This document shows, in pieces, positions 9,240 through 18,943 of a stretch of DNA of 64,000 bases. Source of the DNA: Butyrivibrio sp. NC2002 (GTDB taxonomy: Bacteria > Bacillota > Clostridia > Lachnospirales > Lachnospiraceae); the NCBI RefSeq assembly GCF_000702265.1, contig NZ_JNKZ01000007.1, positions 310,001 to 374,000 on the forward strand, written 5' to 3'. Made by a program: the position numbers and the translations under genes. The notes beneath the pieces are model-generated. The model searched no databases, was not told the origin of the DNA, and saw only the letters and a list, made by a program, of their open reading frames with translations. Position 1 is the first letter of the stretch, and every line of letters starts with the position of its first letter.

Positions 9240-10508
9240 TCAGTCTCTGACCTGCCCGTTTCCTGTTATTTCATACTTGTATGATGTAAGTTCGCTAAGT
9301 CCCATAGGACCTCTTGCATGAAGCTTCTGGGTGCTTATTCCGATCTCCGCACCAAATCCAAACTGAAAGCCATCAGTAAATCTTGTTGAAGCATTGACAT
9401 AAACGCAGGCTGCGTCTACGCCCTTAAGGAATTTATCAGCATTTTCCTTATTTTCGGTTATGATGCTCTCAGAATGTCCCGTGTTGTATTTATTTATATG
9501 TTCGATCGCTTCCTCAACACTTCCAACTGTTTTTACAGAGAGGATGTAATCAAGATACTCCTTACCAAAATCATCCGTAGTAGCTGGAACTGCAGAGGGA
9601 AGAAGGCTAATGGAATTCGCATCAGCTCTAAGTTCAACCTTGTTCTCTTTCATCGCATCGGATAATACAGGCAAAAACTTATCCTTTATCTTTTCATGTA
9701 CAACAAGCGATTCTGCTGCATTGCATACGCCGATCCTCTGAGTTTTGGCATTTATTATTATCGGAATTGCCTTCTCAATGTCAGCATATTCATCGATATA
9801 GATATGGCAATTTCCGCTTCCTGTCTCTATTACAGGAATCTTGCTGTTATCGCAGACCATCCTTATAAGTCCGGCACTTCCTCTCGGAATGATAACATCG
9901 ACATATTCCCTTAAGGATAACAGTTCAGCAACAGCACTTCTGTCTGTAAAAGGAATAAGCTGTATAAAGTCAGGATTTGATCCTGCACTTACAAGAGTTT
10001 CTCTTATAACATCGGTGATAGCCATATTTGAGGAAATAGCATCCGAGCCGCCTTTTAATATAACGACATTACCTGATTTAAATGTAAGAGAAAAAGCATC
10101 TGCTGTAACATTTGGTCTTGATTCGTAGATGATACCGATAACGCCAAGAGGCACAGTGACTTTTTTTATCTGAAGTCCGTTTTCAAGCTCCCACTCTGCG
10201 ATTGTTTTATCTATCGGATCATCAAGAAGCGCAACCTGTCTTATTCCATCAGCCATGCCCTTAATTCTATCTTCCGATAGTCTAAGCCTATCAAGAAGGC
10301 CCTCATGCATTCCGCCTTTAACGCCGTTATCAATATCCTTTTCGTTTGCTTTTAAGATGCGATCTGAGTTTTCTACAAGCGCATCTGCAACCTTAAGCAG
10401 AATATCGTTTTTCTCTTTTCCAAGCTTTTGCAGTTCATACTTTGCTTCAAAAGCTCTTTTGCCAATACTTAGGATTTCACTTTTTATGTTTAATGAATCA
10501 TTTCCCAC
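9240..10508 (-). CDS. proA: Gamma-glutamyl phosphate reductase
   Basis: Second step of proline synthesis: NADPH-dependent reduction of gamma-glutamyl phosphate to glutamate semialdehyde. 422 residues of the aldehyde dehydrogenase superfamily. The catalytic Cys is C262 in RIGVCNAAES; VIYESRPNVT-like IIYESRPNVTADAFSL and LKGGSDA are typical of ProA. The start is GTG at 10508, supported by AAGGAG 10 nt upstream and overlapping the last 11 nt of the upstream fusion gene. The partner gene proB is not adjacent but lies at 30352, in another operon. Confidence 0.97.
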   Translation of the reverse strand: MGNDSLNIKSEILSIGKRAFEAKYELQKLGKEKNDILLKVADALVENSDRILKANEKDIDNGVKGGMHEGLLDRLRLSEDRIKGMADGIRQVALLDDPIDKTIAEWELENGLQIKKVTVPLGVIGIIYESRPNVTADAFSLTFKSGNVVILKGGSDAISSNMAITDVIRETLVSAGSNPDFIQLIPFTDRSAVAELLSLREYVDVIIPRGSAGLIRMVCDNSKIPVIETGSGNCHIYIDEYADIEKAIPIIINAKTQRIGVCNAAESLVVHEKIKDKFLPVLSDAMKENKVELRADANSISLLPSAVPATTDDFGKEYLDYILSVKTVGSVEEAIEHINKYNTGHSESIITENKENADKFLKGVDAACVYVNASTRFTDGFQFGFGAEIGISTQKLHARGPMGLSELTSYKYEITGNGQVRD

Positions 10509-12807
10509 AGCTTATACACTCCTTATCAGTTACGACATAGCCAACCTTCTTATCCGTAGTGTCCATAATAGCGGAAATCGGGTTTTGACTTACCTGAAAG
10601 CTATAGCCGATTCCCGCAAGTGTTATTCTATCATCTTCATACATTGCACACAATCTTTCAATGTATCTGTCATAGAAGCCTGCTCCGTATCCAAGCCTGT
10701 TACCCTCGGTATCAAAAACAAGTCCGGGGAGAATAACCAGAATGTTTCCCTCTGCTTCACGTGAAAATACATTCGTGCCAGCAGGCTCTCGTATTCCTCT
10801 ATATCCTTCTTTTAGATCAGACAAGCTCTTAATTTGCCAAAAGTCCATGCCCTTGTTTTGGGTATCTGTTATCTTTGGGCAAAATACATTCTTGCCGTCA
10901 TTTAAAGCTTTATTTATTATTTCATCTGTGCCGGCTTCTTCAGAAGTACTTGCAAAAATAAGTATATTTTCTGCGCATTTATATAAGCCTGTGCCGCAAA
11001 CATTATCAGTCAGCATTTGATCAAGCCTGGCTTTTTCTTCTTGTGATAACGCCTTTCTCTTAGCTGCTACCTTATTTCTGCAATAATCCTTCTCATTATA
11101 AAAATGTATTGCAATCTCTTCTGCAACCTTTATTCCATCCATTGCCGCGGATGTTATTCCGCCTGCGTATCCCGCGCCTTCTCCGCAAGGGTACAGACCC
11201 TTAAGGGATATACTCTCAAGATTTTCATCTCTCGTAATTCTTACAGGTGATGACGTTCTTGATTCAACTCCGGAAAAAATGGCATCATCCCGGTCAAAGC
11301 CATTTATCATTTTTCCAAACTTAGTCATACACTCACAGATATCCTCTGATAAATATGCAGGAAGTATTCTGTGAACAGGTGAAAAAGCATATGCTCCTTT
11401 GATCTGTGGCATGTTTCTGCCTTCAGATAAATGTTCGTCTATGCTCTTTAAAACAACGCTGTCATCCTCGTTGTTTTTAATTTGTCTTGTTCCTTCTCTG
11501 AAATCATCAAAATATTCGCAGGGGACTTTTCCTTTTCCAATTTCAAATGCCTTTTCTTCCAGCTTTCTCTGAAAATACATTCCGGATAAGACATCATCGC
11601 CTCCAAAATCATCAGGTGTGATCGTAACTATTATCGCACTGTTTGCATTTTTACCGGCTCTGTCTGAGTAGCTCATTCCGTTAACCGCAAGTCTTCCCTC
11701 TTCGGAAGAAGCATTAACGACATATCCTCCGGGGCACATACAAAATGAGTACACGCCTCTGCCCGAAGAAGCAGTTGCCGTAACCTTGTAGGGTGAAACA
11801 GGAAGTGATGACGGCTCCTCTATTCCGTATTGAGATTTATTTATTATAGTCTGCGGATGTTCGACTCTTAGTCCGACAGCAAAAGCCTTGGGAATCATCT
11901 CAATTTCCATAGACTTTAGCATCTCAAAAGTGTCTCTCGCGCTGTGTCCAATTGCAAGAACTACAGCATCCGAATAAAATTCCTTACCATTGTCGCACTT
12001 AACACCTGCGATCCTGTCGCCATCAGTAATAAGGCCTGTAACCTTAGTCTCAAAGAAAAACTCTCCACCTCTTTTTATTATTTCCTTACGCATGTTTTTT
12101 ACAACATCTCTAAGGACATCTGTGCCTATATGAGGTTTTCCCTCATACATGATATCTTCACAGGCACCGTTTTGGACAAAAATACCAAGGCACTCATCAG
12201 CTCTTCCCATCTTGTCTTTTACCATGGTATTAAGCTTGCCGTCTGAAAAAGTGCCTGCACCGCCTTCACCGAACTGAACATTCCCCTTGGGATTAAGTTC
12301 CCCGCCATTCCAGAACTTTTCAACAGCTTCCTGCCTTTTATCTACGTCCATGCCTCTTTCAAGGACAATTGGCTTATATCCGTGCATTGCAAGCTCATAA
12401 GCACAAAAAAGGCCGGCAGGACCTGCCCCTACAATAATCGGACGAACCCCACCTTTTGTATCTTTCTTTATTTTGGCATCTTCTTTTCGCTTATATGGAA
12501 ATACATATTTCTTTTCAGAAACTATCTGAGCATTTTTACACTTTGATCTTTTTAATATCTTCTCCTGTGACGCTGCGCTTTTAAGAGAGATATCTACTAC
12601 GTAAACATCAAATATGTCCGGCTTTTTTCTCGCATCAACAGAGTGCTTTTTTATCGTTAATTCTTCTATGTCCTCTGCTGATATTTTTAAAAGCTTCGCA
12701 GACTTATTCTTTAGATTGTTTATAAGAAAAAGTTTCTTATCCTCGAAGCTGTCAAAATGTTTGTCATTTCCGCTATTTTGAAATTTGATGGAATTAATTC
12801 TTATCAT
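10498..12807 (-). CDS. Fusion: FAD-dependent oxidoreductase (COG2509) with 5-formyltetrahydrofolate cyclo-ligase
   Basis: 769 residues from the ATG at 12807, which overlaps the stop of the upstream gene as ATGA and begins MIRINSIKF. An in-frame extension to 12855 is possible but lacks support. Residues ~1-95 are the small N-terminal domain of this family. A Rossmann FAD-binding domain begins with GAGPAGLF near 127 and includes GKLNTMVKDK, VGLRVEHPQ and the C-terminal LYPCGEGAGYAGGITSAA. From about residue 575 a complete 5-formyl-THF cyclo-ligase domain follows (CRNKVAAKRKAL, LPGLVFDTEGNRLGYGAG, FYDRYI). That enzyme makes 5,10-methenyl-THF from 5-formyl-THF with ATP. The two activities are normally separate proteins. 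The oxidoreductase substrate is unknown. The fused order links it to folate salvage and to fhs/folD elsewhere in the window. Confidence 0.9.
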   Translation of the reverse strand: MIRINSIKFQNSGNDKHFDSFEDKKLFLINNLKNKSAKLLKISAEDIEELTIKKHSVDARKKPDIFDVYVVDISLKSAASQEKILKRSKCKNAQIVSEKKYVFPYKRKEDAKIKKDTKGGVRPIIVGAGPAGLFCAYELAMHGYKPIVLERGMDVDKRQEAVEKFWNGGELNPKGNVQFGEGGAGTFSDGKLNTMVKDKMGRADECLGIFVQNGACEDIMYEGKPHIGTDVLRDVVKNMRKEIIKRGGEFFFETKVTGLITDGDRIAGVKCDNGKEFYSDAVVLAIGHSARDTFEMLKSMEIEMIPKAFAVGLRVEHPQTIINKSQYGIEEPSSLPVSPYKVTATASSGRGVYSFCMCPGGYVVNASSEEGRLAVNGMSYSDRAGKNANSAIIVTITPDDFGGDDVLSGMYFQRKLEEKAFEIGKGKVPCEYFDDFREGTRQIKNNEDDSVVLKSIDEHLSEGRNMPQIKGAYAFSPVHRILPAYLSEDICECMTKFGKMINGFDRDDAIFSGVESRTSSPVRITRDENLESISLKGLYPCGEGAGYAGGITSAAMDGIKVAEEIAIHFYNEKDYCRNKVAAKRKALSQEEKARLDQMLTDNVCGTGLYKCAENILIFASTSEEAGTDEIINKALNDGKNVFCPKITDTQNKGMDFWQIKSLSDLKEGYRGIREPAGTNVFSREAEGNILVILPGLVFDTEGNRLGYGAGFYDRYIERLCAMYEDDRITLAGIGYSFQVSQNPISAIMDTTDKKVGYVVTDKECISCGK

Positions 12808-14027
12808 AAACAGCTTGCCGCTCCTCCGGCAATATAACCGCTGCACCATGCCCACTGAAGATTATAACCGCCGCATCTTCCATCAACATCGCACAGCTCG
12901 CCAATTACAAAAACACCAGGGCTCTTTACGCACATGAGATTATCATCAAGATCTCCTAAGCTTATTCCGCCTCGCGTAACCTGAGCCTTCTTGTAATCTG
13001 CAGTTTTAACAATATTAAATCTTACATCACGATATTTTTGCAGGACGCATCTAAGCATAGATTCACCTACATTTTTAACCTTCATATCAGGGCTAAGCTT
13101 CATCCTGCCGAGAATAAGATCTGTTATTCCCTGATTGCAAAATCCAAGAAGAAGATCTTTTAACCTTCTGTCATGAGCAAGGCTAAGCATATCATCTACA
13201 AGTGCTTCAAATTCTTCATCAGTATATTCAGGGAAAAAATCAATGGATACGGTAACCGGTCTGTTTTTAGACAGATGATAACATACAAGCCCTGAAGATT
13301 GCATGATCGGAATTCCGGAGAGAGAGTTTTTGGTGATCTGAACCTCTCCTTCTTCTGTAGCAAATACACCGTCTCCTATAAGAAATGATGCTCTGGCGTT
13401 CATTCTGATACCGAAATCTCCGCTTATAGAATCATCATCCGTAACAAGAGAGCACAGTGCAGGATACGTATCTTTTTTAGTCATTCCAAGCTTTTCGCAG
13501 ATATAGTATCCATCCCCTGTGGACATAGTAGTACCGGGTCCTGCAAGTCCGCCAACAGCAACAATAACTGCATCTGCCTCATATTCATTTTTGGACGTTT
13601 TTACATTAAACACTTCACTATTTTTAGCTATACTCTTAAGCTGCTCAGAAAAGATAAAGCTGACTCCAAGCCTTAAACACTCATTGTATAAAGCCTGTGT
13701 TACTGTTTTTGCCTGTCCCGATATAGGATAAAGATATCCATCTTCGCTCATGACCACAACGCCGAGTGACTTAAAGAAATTAAGCGTGTCCTTTACTCCA
13801 AAAAGAGATAGCCATTTTTTCATCCTGTCTCTTGAATTCTCGTTGAATTCATCTGCGGACATTCTTAAATTAGACAGGTTACATCTTCCGTTCCCTGTCA
13901 TAGATAGCTTCTTTCCTACTGTATCATTTTTTTCGATCACAGTTACGCTTGCGCCATCTCTTGCAGCAGCAATTGCGGCGCACATACCGGAAGGACCGGC
14001 GCCTGCAATGATGATATTTTTAGCCAT
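12804..14027 (-). CDS. NAD(P)/FAD-dependent oxidoreductase, BaiN/HI0933 family
   Basis: 407 residues of the COG2081 flavoprotein family. The FAD Rossmann motif is GAGPSG at 9-14, followed by VIEKNDTVGKKLSMTGNGRC, which is the family signature, and by the C-terminal VIGELCDVDGRCGGYNLQWA. Some members have been named aminoacetone oxidase or BaiN (bile acid pathway), but the native substrate of most is unknown and I do not assign one. It starts one nucleotide inside the stop of the flippase gene (TAATG) and overlaps the next gene as ATGA, so the three are translationally coupled. Confidence 0.88.
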   Translation of the reverse strand: MAKNIIIAGAGPSGMCAAIAAARDGASVTVIEKNDTVGKKLSMTGNGRCNLSNLRMSADEFNENSRDRMKKWLSLFGVKDTLNFFKSLGVVVMSEDGYLYPISGQAKTVTQALYNECLRLGVSFIFSEQLKSIAKNSEVFNVKTSKNEYEADAVIVAVGGLAGPGTTMSTGDGYYICEKLGMTKKDTYPALCSLVTDDDSISGDFGIRMNARASFLIGDGVFATEEGEVQITKNSLSGIPIMQSSGLVCYHLSKNRPVTVSIDFFPEYTDEEFEALVDDMLSLAHDRRLKDLLLGFCNQGITDLILGRMKLSPDMKVKNVGESMLRCVLQKYRDVRFNIVKTADYKKAQVTRGGISLGDLDDNLMCVKSPGVFVIGELCDVDGRCGGYNLQWAWCSGYIAGGAASCL

Positions 14028-15643
14028 TATCTGTCCCCTAACTTATCGCACAGAACCGCAAAATTATACCCGAAAGGCATTTTCTCAACCTCATATTTAT
14101 CAACACTCTTAAATATAATAAGAAGCACCATATAGCTGACATAAGAAAGCAAAATGGCTATTAATGCGGTAAGTATTTCGCCAATCATATTCACAAATAT
14201 CCTGTCGATCAAAAGAGCAAGAAGTCCTGCTATACCGCTTGATAAAAGCGGAAGGATAAGGCTTCTCTTAAACTCCTGCTTATAATCAAGCATAAGAGAA
14301 AGCTCTAGCCATCCAACGACAGACAAAATAAGAAGCATCGCGATAAATGCGGCAATCGAAGCATGGATACCCATATTAAATCCAAATGACATAACAAGCA
14401 GGGTAACCAAATGCACAACAATTCCTATGCAAGTATTTAGAAGAAGAACAAAATAGTTCTTGAGTTTTCTAAGTAAAAATGTCTGGAACAAAAATGCCGA
14501 TCCCGGCAAGATTGCTGTGATCGCAAGAACTATCATGTTGACCGCAGCATCATTGCTCTTTCCAAACAGAACTGTAGTAAGAGTTTTGGCAAGTATCATA
14601 ATAATGACTGTTACAGGCATAATAAGCATTGCTTCAAAATGAACAAGCTTAGATAGTCTGGCCCTTGCTGCCTTGTAATCCTTTTTTACTATGGCAACAT
14701 GTACTCCAAACCATGACTTCACAAATGGTATCGCTGTGAGGAAAACAAGAGCTGATACAACCGCAATACATTCAGCCATATATATTCCCCAACTGGAAAT
14801 ATTGTTCTCAGTCGGATGAATCCTCCATGCCACGTTCATGTACACGCACTCATCGATAAAAAGAAGAAGTCCGAAAGTGCCAAAAAGAACAACCGCTATG
14901 ACAAGCTCCTTAACGGACTCATTCTTGTAGTCATTCTTTACCTTTGCACTGCCATCTTCAAGAGCGCGCAGTTCATGCCTTTTTATAAACATAACGATCA
15001 AAATAAAAAGAAAGCTGAGGAAACCGCCTGCAGAAATACCTATAGCTGCACCCACAGCGCCGTAAGCAGAAGCAATATCATCCACATGCATAAGAGCATT
15101 TACCTTAAGTCCGTATCTGTAGCCGATGTTTGAGAGTATCAGTGAACAAATATATGTAACGACAACCATTATGCAATTAGATATAACAGAAACAAAGGAA
15201 TATCCCGCTCCGCTTAAATATCCTCTGCAAACTCCCTGTATACTGAGGAAGATAAACACGGGTGACATCATAAGGATGACCATGAAATTCCTGGGTGAAT
15301 GGAACACATATACAGATATAACCTTGGACAAAAGTGCAAAAACAAGCGCAAATCCGCAGCCTGTAATAAAGCTTGCAAGCATGAGCTGCCTTACGTTTTT
15401 CTTTGCATGAAGCATCTGCTCTCTGTGGAGCCTGGCCCTTACCATATCCCTTGTGACTGACTCAAATGCAAATATAAAAACACTTATAGCGATCACAAAA
15501 AGCGAAACAGGAGCCGATAAAAAACCTGCCCCTTCTTCTCCTGTAATTTTATAAAAAACAACACATAAAAGCATGATAAATGCCATGCTTAAAAGCCCTG
15601 ATGCAAAAACAACATCCGGCCTTATATTAACTTTTCTATCCAT
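14027..15643 (-). CDS. Multidrug/oligosaccharidyl-lipid flippase-like membrane protein (MviN/polysaccharide synthesis family)
   Basis: 538 residues with about 14 hydrophobic segments throughout (for example FASGLLSMAFIMLLCVVFY, NFMVILMMSPVFIFLSIQGV, VIAVVLFGTFGLLLFI, LILPLLSSGIAGLLALLI). The MOP-superfamily motif CRGYLSGAGYSFVSVIS sits in the first half. Such proteins flip lipid-linked sugars or peptidoglycan precursors. It differs from the second flippase at 51646. The position between ybeY and the FAD oxidoreductase gives no substrate hint. An AGGGGAA ribosome binding site precedes the ATG at 15643. Confidence 0.82.
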   Translation of the reverse strand: MDRKVNIRPDVVFASGLLSMAFIMLLCVVFYKITGEEGAGFLSAPVSLFVIAISVFIFAFESVTRDMVRARLHREQMLHAKKNVRQLMLASFITGCGFALVFALLSKVISVYVFHSPRNFMVILMMSPVFIFLSIQGVCRGYLSGAGYSFVSVISNCIMVVVTYICSLILSNIGYRYGLKVNALMHVDDIASAYGAVGAAIGISAGGFLSFLFILIVMFIKRHELRALEDGSAKVKNDYKNESVKELVIAVVLFGTFGLLLFIDECVYMNVAWRIHPTENNISSWGIYMAECIAVVSALVFLTAIPFVKSWFGVHVAIVKKDYKAARARLSKLVHFEAMLIMPVTVIIMILAKTLTTVLFGKSNDAAVNMIVLAITAILPGSAFLFQTFLLRKLKNYFVLLLNTCIGIVVHLVTLLVMSFGFNMGIHASIAAFIAMLLILSVVGWLELSLMLDYKQEFKRSLILPLLSSGIAGLLALLIDRIFVNMIGEILTALIAILLSYVSYMVLLIIFKSVDKYEVEKMPFGYNFAVLCDKLGDR

Positions 15644-15664
15644 TACGGTTCCCCTGTTTACTAC

Positions 15665-16168
15665 TTAATCCCTTGTAATACCAAGAGAATTCAAAACTTC
15701 TTCCTGTTTACTCTCCATAACCTTGGCTTCATCCTCCTCCATGTGGTCATATCCGCACAGATGAAGCATGGAATGTGCAACCAAAAACGCATATTCTCGA
15801 AGCTCTGAGTGACCATATTCTTTGGCCTGCTCTCTTACACGCTTTTCATTTATAACTATATCTCCGAACGCAATAAGTCCTGTATCCGGATCTAAGATAT
15901 CAATTTTCTGCTCACCCTCACAGACACTGAAATCCCCGGGCTTGTCATAGCTGATATTTGGGAATGACAGTACATCAGTCGGCGCATCTATATCACGGAA
16001 CTCTTTATTTATCTTTCTTATACCCTCATCATCAGTAATAGTCAGGCTGATAGTTACATCAAAAGGGCATTTTTCAAGTTCCAGTGTTCTTTCTGCAACC
16101 TTCTTTGCAACCTCTTCAATGTCAAAAGAAAAATTTGCAGAAACTTCATTTTCAACGAAGAAAATCAT
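15665..16168 (-). CDS. ybeY: Endoribonuclease YbeY (16S rRNA 3'-end processing)
   Basis: Single-strand-specific metallo-endoribonuclease for 16S rRNA maturation and 70S quality control. 167 residues. The metal site H3xH5xH is intact (H132, H136, H142 in HSMLHLCGYDH), preceded by DAPTDVLSFPN. The ATG at 16168 has AAGGAG upstream and overlaps the end of the pgpH-like gene by 17 nt. The order rlmH-phoH-(pgpH)-ybeY matches the conserved Firmicutes arrangement. Confidence 0.95.
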   Translation of the reverse strand: MIFFVENEVSANFSFDIEEVAKKVAERTLELEKCPFDVTISLTITDDEGIRKINKEFRDIDAPTDVLSFPNISYDKPGDFSVCEGEQKIDILDPDTGLIAFGDIVINEKRVREQAKEYGHSELREYAFLVAHSMLHLCGYDHMEEDEAKVMESKQEEVLNSLGITRD

Positions 16169-17429
16169 AGTACAGCTTCTCCTTCTTCATAAGTGCCTTC
16201 ATGTGCTCAAGCTCGTACAGTGAAATATTATAATTATACAGCTCTCTGTTCTCCATCTTATGCTCAAAGATCTTGTCTATAAGTTCATCATAGTTGATCT
16301 TGGCATCCTTATCCTTCTTAAACAGATAAGTGATCGATGAAATAAGTGTCTCGCACATATAGATAATAGCAGCTTCCTTAGAAAGCTGTTTGGACTTGTC
16401 GTTATCGATGTATTCCTTAAGAAAGCCAAGAGCTTCCTGAGGGAAATTATTTTCAATATAGAAATGCTTTACCTCATCCCAGGTTGTTGAACCGTCAATA
16501 ACTCCGATCTTGTAATAATACGACATCGTCTTGACCGCTCTTGCATTTAAATTAAGGTCAAGTGCAATTCTCTCAGCAAGATATGCGATGTGTATTGCCC
16601 TGAAATATGCTTCCTTATCTTTTTCTTTGAGCTGAACAAGAAGCGGATATTCAGTATCGTTGATATCCATGTATCTGTCATTGCTCTTCCTGATTACATA
16701 TACACCGAAGATATTGAGTGTGATCATCATAAGTATCAGATTAACAAGCACATTGACCAAAGGAACAATGATCATAGTAGGGCCTAGTGTTCTGTTCTGA
16801 AACATCACATCATAAGCAACTATCAGTACAAATAACAAAGAAAGAGATATAAATATAGGGAAACCAATCCTGGTAGTCTCTGTAAGATCCCTTAAAAGTG
16901 CAAGAATAACTGCTCCTGCAAGGAAGTAAATGAAAAATTCCGCATAGCTTCCCTCTTTTTCAAGTATTACCGAAAAAAGGAGAAGAAATGAGCCGGAAAA
17001 CAGCCCAATCTCATTTGTAGAAAAAAGACCAAGTATCAGAAAAATAAAAAGATATGGCCAGACTTCGATCGCTATAAGCGGCAAAAAGAGTGAAACAACC
17101 AAAGATATAAGATATACAAAAACATATCGGTTTCTCTTTTGACCATTATCATAAGAAAACAGGTTCCTTCTGCTTGCATCCGTAAGCATATAAACAAGAG
17201 TGCCCGCGCAGATAATTCCTGTTACAGTATTTCTTATTACAGCCTCGATCTTAAGCCCATAGCCAAGCGATGCCCCCAAAATGCCAATAGCTGTAGCAAA
17301 GAATGTAATTGCCATCAGCACCTTAAAACTTTTTTCTTTTTTATCAAATAAACCTGATAAGAACTTGTTATTTTCGTTTGTGTTCTCTACATCATCTGAA
17401 TATTCATTTAATCCCATTACTTTTTTCAT
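16152..17429 (-). CDS. PgpH-like membrane protein with degenerate HD domain
   Basis: 425 residues. A short cytosolic N-terminus is followed by about seven membrane segments (residues ~40-250) and a cytosolic C-terminal helical domain (~255-425). Gene position between phoH and ybeY is that of PgpH/YqfF, the 7TM-HD c-di-AMP phosphodiesterase. This protein lacks the large extracellular N-terminal domain. Its HD region also has no catalytic residues: the family pattern YHHSLMV reads YFRAIHI, and YYHDIGK reads YYYKIGV. It therefore cannot bind the metal pair and is probably a non-catalytic receptor or scaffold. The ATG at 17429 is preferred over an upstream TTG; neither has a strong ribosome binding site, so translation may be coupled to phoH, whose stop is 6 nt upstream. 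Confidence 0.75.
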   Translation of the reverse strand: MKKVMGLNEYSDDVENTNENNKFLSGLFDKKEKSFKVLMAITFFATAIGILGASLGYGLKIEAVIRNTVTGIICAGTLVYMLTDASRRNLFSYDNGQKRNRYVFVYLISLVVSLFLPLIAIEVWPYLFIFLILGLFSTNEIGLFSGSFLLLFSVILEKEGSYAEFFIYFLAGAVILALLRDLTETTRIGFPIFISLSLLFVLIVAYDVMFQNRTLGPTMIIVPLVNVLVNLILMMITLNIFGVYVIRKSNDRYMDINDTEYPLLVQLKEKDKEAYFRAIHIAYLAERIALDLNLNARAVKTMSYYYKIGVIDGSTTWDEVKHFYIENNFPQEALGFLKEYIDNDKSKQLSKEAAIIYMCETLISSITYLFKKDKDAKINYDELIDKIFEHKMENRELYNYNISLYELEHMKALMKKEKLYYDFLR

Positions 17430-17435
17430 AACCAA

Positions 17436-18464
17436 TCAGTGTCTTTCCCGTTTTTTGATAGCCTTGCGCTTTGCTTCATTTGCGCCCTGCTTCTCATAAT
17501 CCTCATAAGCTTTAACAATCATCTGTACAAGCGGATGCCTTACTACATCTCTGCTTGTAAGATTGCAGAATGATATATCATCAATCTTTTTAAGAACTGA
17601 TTCCGCAACATCAAGTCCTGACTTAGTATCAGAAGGTAGGTCCTTCTGAGTTGCATCACCAGTTATTATCACTTTTGATCCGAATCCGATTCTGGTAAGG
17701 AACATCTTCATCTGAGCAGGCGTAGTATTCTGTGCCTCATCAAGGATGATGAATGCATTATCAAGCGTACGTCCTCTCATATATGCAAGAGGCGCAACCT
17801 CGATAAGTCCCTTCTCCATATTCTTCACAAAATTATCAGCCCCCATGATCTGATAAAGCGCATCATATAAAGGTCTAAGATATGGATCAACCTTACTTTG
17901 AAGGTCTCCGGGCAAAAATCCGAGCTTTTCTCCGGCTTCAATAGCAGGTCTTGTAAGGATTATCCTCTCGACCTCTCCCTTCTGAAAAGCTGTTATCGCC
18001 ATAGCCATGCCAAGATATGTTTTACCCGTTCCCGCAGGACCAAGTCCAAAAACGATCATATTTTTCCTGATCGCATCAACATACTTCTTTTGTCCAAGTG
18101 TCTTTGGTTTTATCGGCTTTCCGCTGATAGTATGGCAGATTACGTCCCCATCTATCTTGGAAAGTACATCTCCGGAAGCTTTCTTTTCATCCTCTGACGG
18201 GTCACTTGATAACTGAATTGCATAGTTAACACTCTGCTCTTCAATTACTGAACCCGATTCAGAAAGTCCCGCAAGCTCCTTTATGATCCCGTATGCTTTA
18301 TCTACACTTTCAGGTTCTCCAATGACATGCAGCTCTCCCTGCCTGTCTATTATCTCTACCCTCAAATTGTCTTCAATTTTTCTAATATATTTGTCATGTT
18401 GTCCAAAGATGCTCTGCATCTGAGGTACACTAAGCAAAATTTTCTTCTCTGTAATTCCGCTCAT
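17436..18464 (-). CDS. phoH: PhoH family ATPase
   Basis: 342 residues. N-terminal KH-like region, then a P-loop ATPase/RNA helicase-like domain with GPAGTGKT at 142-149, FIILDEAQNTTPAQMKMFL (Walker B) and KVIITGDATQKDLP. PhoH proteins are tied to ribosome assembly and RNA metabolism together with YbeY. The ATG overlaps the rlmH stop as ATGA. The C-terminus is lysine/arginine-rich. Confidence 0.93.
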   Translation of the reverse strand: MSGITEKKILLSVPQMQSIFGQHDKYIRKIEDNLRVEIIDRQGELHVIGEPESVDKAYGIIKELAGLSESGSVIEEQSVNYAIQLSSDPSEDEKKASGDVLSKIDGDVICHTISGKPIKPKTLGQKKYVDAIRKNMIVFGLGPAGTGKTYLGMAMAITAFQKGEVERIILTRPAIEAGEKLGFLPGDLQSKVDPYLRPLYDALYQIMGADNFVKNMEKGLIEVAPLAYMRGRTLDNAFIILDEAQNTTPAQMKMFLTRIGFGSKVIITGDATQKDLPSDTKSGLDVAESVLKKIDDISFCNLTSRDVVRHPLVQMIVKAYEDYEKQGANEAKRKAIKKRERH

Positions 18465-18943
18465 TTATGATATGGTTCTCCGTTAATTATTCTATAAGCT
18501 CTGTATATCTGCTCCAGTAAAATAACTCTCATCATCTGATGTGGGAATGTCATATCCGAAAAACTGATCTTCCCATCAGCTAATGATAATACTTCATCTG
18601 AAAGTCCAAGCGATCCGCCTATTATAAACTGTATCCTGCTTGTACCAAGTACACTTTTTTCACTGAAAAAATCTGCAAATCCTGTAGAAGAATATCTTTT
18701 GCCATTAATAGCAAGAGCACAGACAAAAGCTTTGGGATCTATATATTTAATAAGCTTTGATCCTTCCTTTTCTTTTATCTTTTCTTCCACGGATAATGGA
18801 GCATTGTCAGGAGTTTTTTCATCCTGAACTTCAATTATATTTAGTTTTACATATCTAGACAGCCTTTTTGAATACTCTAGAATGGCATCATTCCAATATT
18901 TCTCTTTAATTTTGCCAACACACAGTATATCTACAGCTATCAC
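18461..18943 (-). CDS. rlmH: 23S rRNA (pseudouridine-1915-N3)-methyltransferase
   Basis: SPOUT-class SAM-dependent methyltransferase acting on assembled 70S ribosomes. 160 residues, typical length. Family features: VGKIKEKYWNDAILEYSKRL at the N-terminus, FIIGGSLGLSDEV (cofactor knot) and the C-terminal EQIYRAYRIINGEPYHK. The start is GTG at 18943, overlapping the stop of the upstream gene as GTGA. This supports coupled translation along the operon. Confidence 0.96.
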   Translation of the reverse strand: MIAVDILCVGKIKEKYWNDAILEYSKRLSRYVKLNIIEVQDEKTPDNAPLSVEEKIKEKEGSKLIKYIDPKAFVCALAINGKRYSSTGFADFFSEKSVLGTSRIQFIIGGSLGLSDEVLSLADGKISFSDMTFPHQMMRVILLEQIYRAYRIINGEPYHK

